Shown one piece after another: positions 37,449 to 49,008 of a DNA stretch of 64,000 bases. The stretch's first letter is position 1, and each line of letters begins with the position of its first letter. The notes under the pieces are model-generated. The model saw nothing but the letters and a program-made list of their open reading frames with translations, did not search any database and was not told where the DNA came from. The translations under genes were made by a program, and so were the position numbers. Source of the DNA: Butyriboletus loyo (Eukaryota; Basidiomycota; Agaricomycetes; Boletales; Boletaceae). The DNA is taken from assembly GCA_038093515.1 (NCBI GenBank), contig JBBPSI010000034.1:105440-169439 (forward strand), given 5' to 3'.

Positions 37449-38553
37449 TCAGTCGTGGTACGGAGGTGGTTGATCGACCGTAGCTAGCGTGTATCCCAAG
37501 CCAGGCATGGAACTGGAGCTTTGATCTGGTGGGGGCGACGGTGCAAGCGCCGCGGAAACGCTCTGAGATCCATGTAGTGCCAATTCCCGAGCCTCTCTCG
37601 ATGTCCGCTCCCTCTCATCGCGCATCATCTTGCTTTTGCGATCATCCAAAAACGCCAACTTTACCTATCGAGACGAAAGGAGGGGGGGGGGGGGTCAGGT
37701 CAACGTGACGACCAAAAGACGCAAACCAGCGACGTCGAGTTCCTTGTCATTCAAGCAAAAGAAGAAGAAAAACGCACGTTCTGAGCGACCGCTGCCGCTG
37801 CTGCTTTCTGCTCTTCCCTACTCCGCCGTGACCGTTCTTCCTTTTGCGTCTCACGATCGATAGCTTCCCTGAGCATCGCAGCGCCGATGTGTAGGTCCGC
37901 AATCTTACTGGGGTTGAACACGTAATACGACTGAAAGTCCGTCACCTCGAAACAACAGGCTCGTGCGTCAAAAAAAGAAAAGAAAAGAAAGGCCAGGCCG
38001 ACCACTGGCTAATGTAAACGACTCACCTTTTGGCGGAATCCAAGCTGGAAGAAAGAGAAACGAACGAGGGTGAACGAAAAAAAAAAGAACGACGTTCATA
38101 TTATTATTATTTGAATGAGGTGAAGGACGGAAGAGCGTCACGCGACGTGAACCCACCGCTAGAGCATACTCCAGAGCGCCTTTCGGTTCTATTAACCGGC
38201 GCTTGATGGTATCGTTTTCGTGCTTGAACGTATGATACCTCAGATTGTCTGGTTCGCGCGAGATGTTCTCCGCAATGGTGGACAAGGTCTACATCGTGTC
38301 AGATGATATTCTGAGAGGTCGAGTACGAGAGCGCTGGCCCGTCGCCACAACTCGCCTTGAGAGAGTCCATCGCGATCTCTTTCGAGTTTGGTCGAAAGAT
38401 GCCAGGATCGATGAGACGGCGAAACATTTGTCGTTTCTCGCCCTCTTGCATTCGAAGCTGAGCACCGGAAGTATTCGCTTCCGTCACGCTTGGGTTGCGT
38501 CTGGCAGCAGCCTCTGCCAGTACTTGAGCCGTGGGAGGTGGTCCGCTGGTCAT
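37449..38553 (-). CDS. PUB-domain protein (p97/Cdc48 cofactor-like)
   Basis: PUB domains bind the C-terminal tail of the AAA ATPase Cdc48/p97. The protein starts 'MTSGPPPTAQVLAEAAARR' with a basic helix 'EGEKRQMFRRLIDPG'. The PUB core reads 'TLSTIAENISREPDNLRYHTF', 'NDTIKRRLIEPKGALEYALA', 'LGFRQK', 'VTDFQSYYVF'. 'LGFRQK' is encoded by an 18-nt micro-exon (38027-38044). A long charged coiled coil follows ('REAIDRETQKEERSRRSREEQ', 'DDRKSKMMRDERERTSREARE') and a Pro-rich tail ending 'TVDQPPPYHD'. One intron contains a run of about 13 G (37682-37694). No UBX or transglutaminase domain is visible, so it is neither UBXN6 nor PNGase as such. The Cdc48 link is inferred from the domain. Confidence 0.78.
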
Positions 38554-38709
38554 CGTGGTTCAGGTTTAGCGGATCAGTGGCGAACTCAGGAGCTACTTGA
38601 AATAGCCGCGGCAGTGAGAAATACGTACATTTTGATTATCGAATACTATTCTATGGCTACAGAGGGTACCAATTAAAACAAATAACAAAGTCCATCGAGA
38701 TTCCTTGTA

Positions 38710-41700
38710 TCAATCCGAGTCCACATCTTCCAACATCCCTTCGTAATCATAATCAACCCGAGCGTCTTGCGCGAGGGACGACAGGCCAGCTGCTCGGACA
38801 GATTTAGGGTCATAAAGAGAAGTTTCGTCTTCGGAGGAGCTATCACTCCTCCACGGCAGCTCATGTCTATCTGGGCTGGACTCTTTGCTCCTCGCAACCC
38901 TGGAAGACCTGAGCGGGGGGGGAAACGGCATCTTGAGTGCGGAAACGGAATTCCGTCTTAATTTGGTGAAAAAAGCGGATCGCGCAGAGCCGCTGGCACG
39001 TTGTGGCGTAGGAGAGCGGTCTGCTGTAGCAGGTATATCTTCTTCGGGAGATCCTCGCGACTCCAAAAGATCTGAAGCCCATTTGCGACGAAGAACAGGA
39101 GAGCGGAGGGGGTCTGTGGTGTTTGTGTATCCAGCGTCACCAGGCGTGGACATCCCGGACTCCACAACGTCGTTGACAATAGGTCGTCCACGCCGAAAGT
39201 ACCATGCTGTCCCGTTATCAGCGAAGGCCTTTTCCGCATCAGGATCCATCGCTAAAGGCGCCTCGGTGATTGTTGAAGTTCCTGGCACTCGAGTTCCTTT
39301 AAGAGGTTTGTCGTTGATGGTACCATCTGTGTCAGTGGGGGTCTGGTTAGATCGTACACGTATGGCACGGCGGACAGCTTGTCGACCGAGCATTATCTGC
39401 TGCTCGATCCGATACCGGTTCTCTATCATGTGCAACTTCGAAAGCCACGTTAATTACGCACAATTGGCTGGAAGAGTGACTCACCTTTGGCCAAGTAACC
39501 ATTTCGCCGACTCGGATCATCCTCTGAAGCTCAGGGGGGTCCGGATCACTCAATAAATGGAACCAGTCCTATGAAGGGTTAAAACAAAATAAATACACAG
39601 TGAATTTTTAAAGATACGCACTAAGAGTCGGGTCCTTGGCCATATGCTAACAAAAGTATAAGATATAAAACGTAATCGTTAACCATGATCAGTACATACG
39701 TTACGGTGCCATCGAATCGCTGAAGGAAGACACTAGACCAATCCTGACCCAGCAGCTGTGGAAGTAGTTCGAGGTCTCGGATGACCTACAAGCCAAGTTC
39801 GTTTATGGGTGCTGATTGTACTCGGGATGTGTCATTTACCTTGAAATTCTTCGTAAGCTCTAATTTGAGCCATTGTTCAGCAGCGGATAACAAGTAGTTG
39901 CCTCTCCAGCCTGGTTCCTGTATCAATTATGGTGAACCCAGAGAGGCCGTTTGGGACGTACCTTTCCCTTTCCTATGAGCTACCGGTTTCCCAGCGGAAC
40001 CCCGAGGCGCAAAGAAAAATAAATGGACATGTGGGTTCACCTGCGATACGACTGGATGGGTGACTATAAATAAGACATCAATCAGTACTGCAAGGTATCG
40101 AAACAAAGATCAGTTATACCATTGAAGTAAAGATTGAGAGCTTGAATCGGTATATCCACCCTGCAAACGAACGTGAGCAGAGAAAGCTTATATTATCAAG
40201 ATCGGCGTGTCGCGAACCTTAGAGATCCGTCCTTGAACTTAATTCCCCAATTCCACGGTACAAGACGGCCGTCCTGGAGCTTCTGCATCAGCACTACCGG
40301 ATTCAGTATACCAGGTACTGCCGCTGAGGCCAGTAGTGCACTCCAGATGACCGTATCCGGTGCAGTAACGTAATTAAGTAACTTTGTTGGCCTGTACGCG
40401 CGAAATCAGAAGAGTTTTGAACAGCCGACGGCGGAACTGACGAGTGACGGTCAGCTGGGATGACAGATATATTAAGGATCCGTCCTGTCCTGAGATAAGC
40501 CTCGTGAAAAGTCATCGAGCCCCTCGTGAAGAATGCAGACTAGATCATGATGTTAATCAAGAATAATCATTCCGAAGCAACCAACCTTTCGAGCCCACGT
40601 CACACTGTCGAACCGAGCACCTGTCTTCCAGAAGCGCTTGAACCAAACCTCGAAAGGTTCCTCGCAAGCCGTGAGTTTGTGGGCTAATTCAGGGACCAAG
40701 AGGGCTTTCAATTCTTCGTCCGTTCTAGTGCATGCAAGTGCGGCAACAAGACCACCAGCAGAGGTCCCTGCAATCACCCGAGGTAACAAACCAGCATCCA
40801 GGAATGCCTTCACTACTCCTATATGGTCTACATTCCGAACGGTTACCAAGCAGCATTCTCATGAATTAATTTACGCACAATACCCGAATGACGCGCCACC
40901 AGATAGGCACAGTGCCGATGTACCAAGATTGGCGCTTGCACCCTTGAAAAATCGCTTCTTCTCTTCGCTTGATAATTCCGTTGACTCGCGGATGAACTTG
41001 AGAGCTCTTTCTTGCTCCCCATGATATGCTGAGGGGAGAGAAAACCGTCACCTCATCAGTAAAACCAAGCTGGAGTAGCAACACACATTCGATCAGATTC
41101 TTGGTCCCTAGAAAGGTCTGAAACAGAGTGAGATATGTATCGATAACTCGGCAAGAAAAAAAGCGACCTCGCTGTACAGCCTGTAGCGTAACGATCAGTA
41201 GGAGAGTTGGATCAGTCAGAACACGTGCTCATTACCTCGGTGATTCTACGCCAGCAAAGTTACTCCGAATACATGTTTCGAGTATTCCGAGCACTCCACG
41301 AACGTCGTTTCTCTCTCTCAAAATCTTGAGCGACCGATTGACCTGGCCGTGAAGATCAGACAAGGTCTCTCGACGAGAGCTGACTATATTTGTACCTTCT
41401 TGACCAACTTCCAGTCGTAGAACGGGTCTTCGTCGATCTGTTTCCACTCATGGAAATCCAAGTACCTATCCAGGGTAAGGGCTGCTTCTTTCCACTCCTG
41501 TAGTACACAATAAGGATAGCGTCGTTGAACCCGGGGAGTCAGAGTTTGACGTGTATGTACTTACTTCGTATGTTCTTGAAGCGCGAAGACGTCGACGAAA
41601 TTCGCCTTTTCGACCCCTCCCTGATGGAGCGTGAGACAGGATCGTGATAGCCCACCGTTCGACTCACAAGCAGACAACCATTCCTTGGCGTTAACTACCT

Positions 41701-42201
41701 GTCTGGTAAATATGTAAAAACTGAACTGCGCAGCAATGATGACAAAAATGAACAACTGTGACAGACCGAGAAAGCTATGAATATGATTCCGCAGGTGAAA
41801 GTTGACATCTTTGCATACCAGGAGCGGCCACCTTACGAGGAGGAATAGCCAATCTTGCCTGTGCTCCGGAGACCTTTCTCCCTTCCTCCTCCTTGACCGA
41901 GATTAATGCGAGAATTGGTGGACAGGCACGGAATGAATACCTCTTGACTTTGAGATTGATGGGAGCGAAATCGGAGAGCGCAGAAACCTTTCTTATTCGC
42001 GGGCTTTGGGGGGTTGGAGTGCCCGGATATGTGCTTGGCGACGCGGCATCGAAGTGATCATGCTCATCCAGCTGCAGTGCTGCCTTGAAAGCATCGATGT
42101 GACTAATGAACTCAGCGAAGGAACATGCGGAAACGGCGGCAAGCTCACGACTCGTCAACGTAGTCGAAATTGAGGCTGTCCGTCGAGCTTGTGGGGTTCA
42201 T
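38710..42201 (-). CDS. TGL3/4/5-SDP1-type patatin triacylglycerol lipase
   Basis: This is a lipid-droplet lipase hydrolysing stored triacylglycerol. It starts 'MNPTSSTDSLNFDYVDES' (ATG 42201; a longer reading of the next exon begins only at TTG), followed by 'HIDAFKAALQLDEHDHFD'. A hydrophobic segment ('FIFVIIAAQFSFYIF') precedes the DUF3336 region ('WKEAALTLDRYLDFHEWK', 'NDVRGVLGILETCIRSNFAGV', 'SPRLYSE'). The patatin domain has oxyanion loop 'ALCLSGGASFGY', nucleophile motif 'VIAGTSAGGLVAALACTR' and catalytic Asp in 'FKDGSLRVDIP'. The C-terminal third is a Ser/Pro/Arg-rich tail ending in an acidic 'DYDYEGMLEDVDSD'. About 17 introns. It starts only 69 bp downstream of the ORC4 stop on the same strand. 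Confidence 0.87.
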
Positions 42202-42270
42202 CTGTACTCGGAGTGTTCGTCGCTCGGAGGCAAGAGTGACGTATTACATAATCATATCTACGCGACACGG

Positions 42271-44426
42271 TCAGGATGCTTTATTGAGCCACTTCTTGAC
42301 ATTGGTCTGTCCCATCGCATTCACCGCTTGCTTTACCGCTCTCCTCTCGACCAGACAACGGTAACGTACAAACTCAGGAGCAATGTTGGGCGATGGTGCA
42401 GCAACGCTTGTGAACATATGTTTACCCACTAGCTCTTCAAAGTTCTGAAGTGGGAAGATCTCGGATGAGAAACGAATATAGTTGCTTATGGGACGTACTC
42501 TCATGAGAACATTTCGGGTACATCTAGCCATTCCAATGCTCCCCCCTTCGATCTGAATGGGCGCCGCCGAAGACGCGCGAAATTCCTCCCGGAATGCATC
42601 ATAGAGCATCTCAAATGTGATCATGTCGTGACCGGCTGAGTGTGCGTGCATGGCAGCAACCAAAAGACAGATCGAGGGGTAAGATAGTGCTTCATTTTGT
42701 GCACACATTCAGCGTGACGGTCTGACAGAAAGCAAGGAAATCTTACCTTGTAAGTTGTAAAACCTCGGGCGAAGTCGCTGAGCCAAAACCGCCGCTGAGA
42801 TGTGGGATACTGTTGGAAATGGGGACGTTGTCCGTAAATTGGTGATGATAGCAGTCTATATCGCGGTTACACCCTGTCAAGTGATATAAATCTGACTGCT
42901 CACCAGCATTTGCTGGAGCATTCTGACATCCCGAGTCAGCGCAAACGTATCCTTTATTGTCTCCACGACTTTCCGATCTTCAAGAAAAGTGTGCACTGCA
43001 AGATTCCAAAGGGTACCCCATTCGCTGGAATCGTCAACAGGAGTGTTAAGCAGTCGTCGCGAGATATCTATCCAGAAGAGTACATCGGACGGAGGCGCGG
43101 TTCGTATCATGCGGCCTGAAAACCGGCTCTTTACACGCTTTTCTAATAGGTTGATCGTGTCGATGCGGGTGGTGATGCCAACGACTGCCAGTCCATTATC
43201 ACCTTGCCCCACCTTGCAGCTTTGGACGGTATCCAATAGACAATAAAGTAGGGACTGCCTGGCATGTTGTGCAAAGAGATCAAAGGCATCAAGGATAACG
43301 ATGGTTGGACGCGAGAGGGTGGGCAGTACAGATATCAAAGCGGGGAGGTGAGATGGTGGAGGGACGGATATCGTGGGTCCTGGATCGATAAATGGATTAG
43401 GTTCCTCCTCCGTTCCGTTTGCGTCCTCGTCTATATTGTGTAAGAACGACTTCCCGGTTTGCTGGGACAGCTGTCGTGCAATTTCGCGCAGTGCTAAGCG
43501 GTCATTATGTTGGGTGTGGCCAGATAGCCGAAGTACTATCGGTTCCTGTGGCAGATCCTTAATTGCTCGCTCAATGAGCTATTTGACCATTATTCATAAG
43601 GCAATATTCATTGGTGATGAGAAAGACGTACGGAGGTTTTCCCACTTCCGCGGGGTCCAAGCAAAAGGCAACTATTACCTTCTCCACGGATCACTGTACC
43701 ATGGAGTAAATTGTGCAATTGAGTGTAGGCAGTACTATTGGTGGATAAGTAGTCGTGATCATCAAGGTCTTCCGGTAACCGAGATGACTGGAGCGCACGC
43801 AGGATAGCGCGTTTTTGTAGTCGAAGACAAGGTACGAGGTGAGTGGGCAAAACACCAGGGAGTTTGACAGGAGAGGGTAAAGATGTGAAATTACTGCCTT
43901 TCTTGGGGGAACGTGGACGACTGGCATGCTTGCTCGGCGTGGTAGGTACGTCGTTGGATTGGTGCTGCAGTTTTGAGGGAGAGACACGTGGGGTATGAGG
44001 AGGGCGGACTCGCGAAGGGGTTGATGGAAGTTGAACACTTGTCACCGAGACAAATGGTGAAGCAGGTCCGGGACGTGGTCGCCCCGAAGGAGTGGAAGGC
44101 ACTTCACAGATGGAGGCAGCCTTGAGCTTCAAACCAGTTGCACCACTGGCGGCCGGGGATGCACAAGCGGCGCTTGTCCTGAGTGTGATGGCCCTGGGGG
44201 TCGTGATTTCTACACAATCCATCATGACCCGTGCTGGCCCGGGTCGGCGACCAGGGGTTGATGGGGGGACAAGGGGTTTGGACGAGAGGTTGAGTTCATC
44301 TGGCTCGTCAAGAGATGTGTCTTCTTTGCTCAAGACGGATGTCGCATCGACAATGGGCTGTTGTCTTCTGCGTGTAACACGCTTTGGAGCGGCGTTGTCC
44401 TCTGGGGCTTTTCGTTTGGGAGGCAT
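42271..44426 (-). CDS. ORC4: Origin recognition complex subunit 4
   Basis: This is an AAA+ subunit of the replication-origin-binding complex. It begins 'MPPKRKAPEDNAAPKRVTRRR', a nuclear-localisation-like stretch, then about 150 disordered residues rich in 'PSTP' and 'SPxK/R' (possible CDK sites). The AAA+ domain has Walker A 'CLLLGPRGSGKTS' and Walker-B-like 'PTIVILDAFDLFAQHARQS'. The usual Glu of the D-E pair is Ala here. Sensor-like 'GLAVVGITTRIDTINLLEKRVKSRF' and 'FSGRMIRT' follow. The winged-helix end is 'TFEMLYDAFREEFR', 'EFVRYRCLVERRAVKQAV'. The ATG at 44426 is divergent from MED20 with 45 bp between start codons. Introns near 42.7-42.9 and 43.34-43.63 kb. Longer open frame upstream of the ATG overlaps MED20 and is rejected. 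Confidence 0.92.
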
Positions 44427-44471
44427 CGTAGACGCGTCGCGCGCGCAATACCCACGCTGTTGTCGACCACG
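44427..44471. promoter_or_regulatory. Minimal bidirectional intergenic region ORC4 / MED20
   Basis: Only 45 bp separate the ORC4 and MED20 start codons. It is GC-rich and contains 'GTCGCGCGCG'-like sequence; no TATA box is visible. Transcription start sites for at least one gene must therefore lie inside the other gene's 5' region or coding sequence. Whether a MluI-type (ACGCGT) cell-cycle element is used cannot be told; 'GACGCGTCGC'-type sequence is present at the ORC4 side (about 44430-44440). Confidence 0.55.
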
Positions 44472-45528
44472 ATGGGTTTCACAGGGTGCGTCGGACTCCA
44501 CGATCAGTCCACCACAGCTCACTTTTGTACAGATTGGCGAGATGGATAAACCCACCGACGTCGGGGTTAGAACTCATCGCAGAAAACATCATACGAAATC
44601 ATCATGTTCGTAGCTCTTCGCCGCAATCGACACCCCTCGTGTTGATTCCTGTCCCAGGGTCAAAGCAGAGGACGCTGGACTCTCGGCGTTCGCTCGTACA
44701 GGTCAACCATCGGCTCTATACCGGGCCTCTCCGTCCATGCTGAACGGTCCATGTGTGCGCTGACGATGAATGACCATGTCTTTGTGCTGTTGGAGGACCC
44801 TGCTGCCCCGTCCCGTGCAGACGTTTTGGCAGCGGTTCAGAATACCGCCAGCCAAGGCAGTGATGTCCGCATGTCTTCCCAAGTGACCCATCCGCCACAT
44901 TATCGCACCACCTTCCTTACTCTCCGACCTCCAGGCGCATTGGAACAATTGCTTAGCCAACTGAAAGCACGCTGGATACCTGTCAGACAGAGCAGCAATG
45001 CCACTTCGCAGCGTGGGCAGACTTCATCTCAGCAACTGACTGTCGAAGGACACGTCTTTGCGATCGGTAATGACTGGCTCGTTCGCGTGGGGAACGTCAT
45101 TCTTGCGGGTGGTGCGGTGAAGGGTATGTTGCTGGAGGTCAGTGGAACGTCGTCCGATTCTACTACTGTCTGTTTACGTTGACACGTAGGCCGAATATCT
45201 CCCACTCCCAGTCCTTCATTCGCAGGCCGCCGACGGTACATCTGAACTATTGTCCAATCTCCTATTGTCAGTGCTTCCAAACATACGGGACGCAAAGACA
45301 GTCGCTGTAGCGGTCAGTGATTCTCAGTGGGAGGAGGTGCTCTGGGATCGCGAAGAGGAGGAGAGGGTGAGCAGAGAAATGGATGTTGGAGAGGACCAAG
45401 AGGAGATGTTTGTGGCAGGTGAAGAAGGTCTCCCAGCACAACGAAGGGGCGACTGGGTTGGCGTAGACCGAGACCGCAGATCTGCGTTCCTGATCATTGG
45501 TGCATTGCGGTCGGAGGGTATTTTGTGA
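44472..45528 (+). CDS. MED20: Mediator subunit 20
   Basis: This is a head-module subunit of the Mediator co-activator. The first exon is tiny: 'MGFTG', joined over an intron to 'LARWINPPTSGLELIAENI'. The next exon reads 'GRWTLGVRSYRSTIGS', 'ERSMCALTMNDHVFVLLEDP'. The second half is 'TVEGHVFAIGNDWLVRVGN', 'VILAGGAVKGMLLEAEYLPLP', 'DGTSELLSNLLLSVLP' and 'QWEEVLWDREEEE', finishing 'RRSAFLIIGALRSEGIL'. The dimeric TBP-like fold of Med20 fits two halves of about 110 residues. Introns at about 44486-44529, 44600-44657 and 45140-45189. Start chosen because 'MGFTGLARW' is what I recall from basidiomycete Med20; later in-frame ATGs would remove the first domain. Followed by the mitochondrial kinase after 68 bp. 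Confidence 0.85.
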
Positions 45529-45596
45529 CGCGTTTCGAGTTTTAGTTTGATAGTCGTGCGAGACCGCGTACTTGCCCCGTTGATCCATCTCTGACC

Positions 45597-47419
45597 ATGT
45601 GTGGTTTTGTTCGGCGACCCCACTCGCGTCCTCTGTCCACCGCCCTTCACTTCTATCGAAATCGTCAACTGGACATCTATGCTGCGAAGCAGGCAAACCG
45701 ACTCACCCTTCGACAGCTCGTATACGACTTCTCCTACTGTCACTCTGTTGTCACTCATCCATACCATGTCAGGTGTTTTTCGGACGGCAAATGGACGAGG
45801 ACCGGCTGATCAAGGCACGAGTCGTGCTTGCTGCTACTATCCTCATACAATGACTGGTTCTTTAGAGCGCCAACTATGTCCGCACCGAGATACCAGTTCG
45901 AATAGCTCACCGGATAAGAGACCTCCAGGCACTTCCGTATGTAGTAGTCACACAGGAGGGAGTCGCCAGCGTATACGACGTGAGCACCACCCAGCGTGTT
46001 TATCGCTCCGTCTAGCTCACTGTCCCGTTCCAGCTCTACTGGTCTGCTTTCGAGAAGTACCGCACATCCTTTGCTACGCCGCAGGGTACTGATTCGCGCA
46101 CAGATTCAGACGTTTTCCTAAAATTACTAACTTATCCGAGAACGAGACCTTTTGTGAATTTTTAGAAAGCATTCTGGAAGAGCAGTGCGTTCGGTTATCC
46201 CCAGACCCAGTGTCCAGTCTGAGCCAACCCCTAGCGCTCCCGTAATACCGAGCCTCTCCCTTGGATTGTCTCTCGCATCACCTCATCTTCCTCCTGACTC
46301 TCTCGATTCGTTCATGCACCGGATGTTGGTTTCGCGCATATCAAGGCGTGTACTCACTGAGCATCACCTTGCGTTAACGAAATCGCTGGGAAAGAACCAG
46401 CTGGAGACACAAGATCCGCATGTCGGTATTATCTATACTGCGCTGGACATCAAAATTAGCATCGATAAATGCGCGAAGCTCCTGCGAAACCGACCATACA
46501 GCATCGAGAACGACACGGAAGAGAGTAGGTCCGACACAGGATGGCCGGAAGTCATTGTCGATGGGCATTTGGATACAAAGTTCTCGTACATACGGGAACA
46601 TCTGGAGTAAGCACGCTCATCATCGACCCATCCGAGCAACGACTAAACCCTAGAAGATACATCCTGTTTGAACTGTTGAAAAACGTGAGTTCTCACCGGT
46701 TTCATGAACAGTTGCTTCATGCATCCTCTTGGCAGGCAATGCGAGCCACTGGACTGCGACATCGGGACGCGATCGTCTTACCACCCATCCGTGCTACAAT
46801 TGTGGCTGGGGAAAACGATATCGGTGTTCGTATATCAGATCAAGGTCAGAATAACAAGTGTTTATGGTATAATTTCCTTATATTTTGCAGGAGGTGGGCT
46901 TTTTTCGGCCCCCATCCAATCACCTTCCGATCTGTTCTCGTTTTCCCACATCCGTAATGCGATGAGGATGAATGACGACCGCTTGGGAGCCCTGCGAACT
47001 GCAAGTACAAAGGGTGTAAGAGCGACGGTTGCCGAGCAGGTCGGAGACGAGATGGAGCGTTCGCAAGAGGGTAAGGACCCTGAGAGAGAAGCAGGGATTG
47101 CGCCACATCAACAAATAGGTTTAGGATTGCCCATGAGTAACATATTTGCAACGTGGGTTTCGTTTCATCCTTCAGGCAAGACCTGACATCCCTGGGACCC
47201 TGCCTAGGTATTTCGGAGGCTCTCTGGAATTAGTGTCTTTGGATGGATGGGGTAAGCGGATTGATCCTTTGTGCCTACCTGCCGATTATTGACGTGTATC
47301 CTTAGGAACAGATGTATTTCTGCGGCTACCGAAGCTGGTGAGTGGTTTCGGCAGAAGGGTGAACCGGAACTGAACTGCGCATCACACAGGGAACGAATCT
47401 AGAAGGAATCGAAGTGTAG
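45597..47419 (+). CDS. Mitochondrial 2-oxoacid dehydrogenase kinase (PDK/BCKDK family)
   Basis: This enzyme inactivates pyruvate or branched-chain 2-oxoacid dehydrogenase by serine phosphorylation. The N-terminus 'MCGFVRRPHSRPLSTALHF' is a typical mitochondrial presequence. The four-helix domain includes 'YRNRQLDIYAAKQANRLTLRQL', 'TEIPVRIAHRIRDLQALPYVVV', 'SILEEQCVRLSPDP' and 'FMHRMLVSRISRRVLTEHHLAL'. The GHKL ATPase domain has N-box 'YILFELLKNAMRAT', G1 'VRISDQGGG' and G2 'IGLGLPMSNIFATYFGGSLELVS', ending 'GTDVFLRLPKLGTNLEGIEV'. The last intron (about 47335-47391) must be removed to obtain 'GTNLEGIEV' and TAG at 47419. Catalytic elements are intact. Which substrate complex it uses cannot be decided from sequence alone. 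Confidence 0.85.
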
Positions 47420-47672
47420 AGTTTAATGATGGTCGACCTGGATGACCGGAGATGAGCGAGGGTACATATGCAGTTAGTGAGGTGGCGAGTAGAGTGACCG
47501 AAATGAGTCAAACTTGACAAAGACCGCGATTCTCGGACGAGGTTTACGAAAGAAACACGCCGCCGCTTGCAGGTATGGGCGCTCTCTTGTCACTCACAAG
47601 GCTCCAACACCTCGCAGTCTCTCCAGCCAGCATCTCTTCCATGCCCTTTCACCAATACTAAAACCTCCAAGC

Positions 47673-48630
47673 ATGAGCGAGCGCTACGTCCCGCCCCCAC
47701 CGCCCTACGAACTCTCCCTTCAGCGCGACCAGAAGGTTGCCGAGGAAGTGCAAGCGCTCGAGGCTTCGAAAGAAAGCCCATTCCGAGACGAGGAATGGAA
47801 AGACTCCAAAGCCCTCGCTGACGAAACCTTGGGGAACATTGCAATTCACAGCCTCTCTAGTGTCCCGAAACGCCCAACCAGGTTGGACAGCACGAACCTT
47901 CGAGCTCCACGGCCTCTTCCCCCCAGTCCTGCGGGTAATGTTGATACCCCCTCACTTGATCCACGAGGCAAATCCAGACCCGTCGTAGACACCAAAACGT
48001 ATGCAATACAAAATGGTCATGAAAGGGAGCCACACTCTCCTGCCCCTCCTCCGTTCTCTGCGATAGAATCTTCCTTCGGGGAACACTCCCACCTGCAGAG
48101 TGCGTTCCATCCAAGCACATCGGTCCACCCCTTTCCCTCGCACTACCCTTCCCAGCTGTCATATGAAACCCCTCGTCGAAACCACGGCAATCGACGGCCA
48201 GCTTCCGCATGTTCTCCGATACAACGTTATGCAGAGACAACGCTCAGACATTCCCCACATGTGTCTTCCGAATCTACGTCGTATTCGCTGCCACAAAATA
48301 AGAGTTTTGAGACACGCTTGCCATTCGATCCTTCTGTAGCATACTCTGACTCGCAAGCCAATATCCGGACCGCATTTTCAGCGCGGCGAGGAGCAGCCGC
48401 CTCCCTGTATAGGCCAGTTTTTGACTGCGAAGGGTTGATGCTTCGTCCTGACGGCCATTTTCAGTTCTGCTGTATCATCACATTTGCATCTCGATTCTGC
48501 CATGATCCCTGGACCACCCCAATCTTATGTGTGAGCATCTCTCCTTGGTTCACTTGCTTTTGATCTGTCGAGAAAATGGACCTGCTAACAAACATGCTAG
48601 TCCTGCGCGACCCGCGCTATGGAATACTGA
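47673..48630 (+). CDS. Proline-rich hypothetical protein
   Basis: Not recognised. It starts 'MSERYVPPPPPYELSLQRDQ' and is disordered throughout, rich in Pro, Ser and His, with 'PPPY' and 'RPLPPSP' motifs that could bind WW or SH3 domains. A first long exon runs to about 48405. A 60-nt intron probably follows, giving 'SAVSSHLHLDSAMIPGPPQSY'. Another intron at about 48529-48600 leads to a short last exon and a TGA near 48630. The 3' structure is uncertain; an alternative frame (48600-48802) reads 'PARPALWNTESSDMDQ'. No domain, signal peptide or membrane segment is visible. Confidence 0.5.
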
Positions 48631-49008
48631 GTCATCGGATATGGACCAGACTGATGTACGACCCCACCCTCTTGTCCCCGTATATCCTTCGCCCTCAACA
48701 TTTTCTTTATATACCCGAAGGCTGAGGATGAGCACTGGATATGAACAAAGATGGGCTACGTCCGAGTCTGACATCACGAAGCATGTGTACCATAATAATT
48801 GACCCTCTATAGGGTTTCGACATGTTCCCTTTTCGTTCATTTGTTATGCCCAGATGTATCGCTTTAGTCGTCCTTCCTCATGTACCATTTATGCAATATG
48901 CGATCCAGCCATTGGCATTAGACATGAGCGCTTGAGCCCCCGACTTTTACCGCCCGTTTCATCTGATTTACATAATCAAGTCCTTCGTGGCCGACGCTAC
49001 TTGACACC
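48631..49008. other. Intergenic or 3' exon sequence before NDUFAF3
   Basis: 378 bp. Part may be 3' UTR or an alternative last exon of the hypothetical gene at 47673. No separate gene is supported. Confidence 0.5.

Noticed and set aside
37682..37694. Poly-G run as a G-quadruplex or functional switch
   Set aside because: A plain homopolymer in an intron of the PUB gene; could be slippage or base-calling error, with no further structure around it.
43608..44555. N-terminal extension of ORC4 upstream of 44426
   Set aside because: It would overlap the first exons of MED20, and the extra residues are unlike ORC4; 'MPPKRK' is the natural start.
47371..47373. Stop codon of the mitochondrial kinase at 47373
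   Set aside because: It is in an intron; splicing to the next exon gives 'GTNLEGIEV', which fits the family better.
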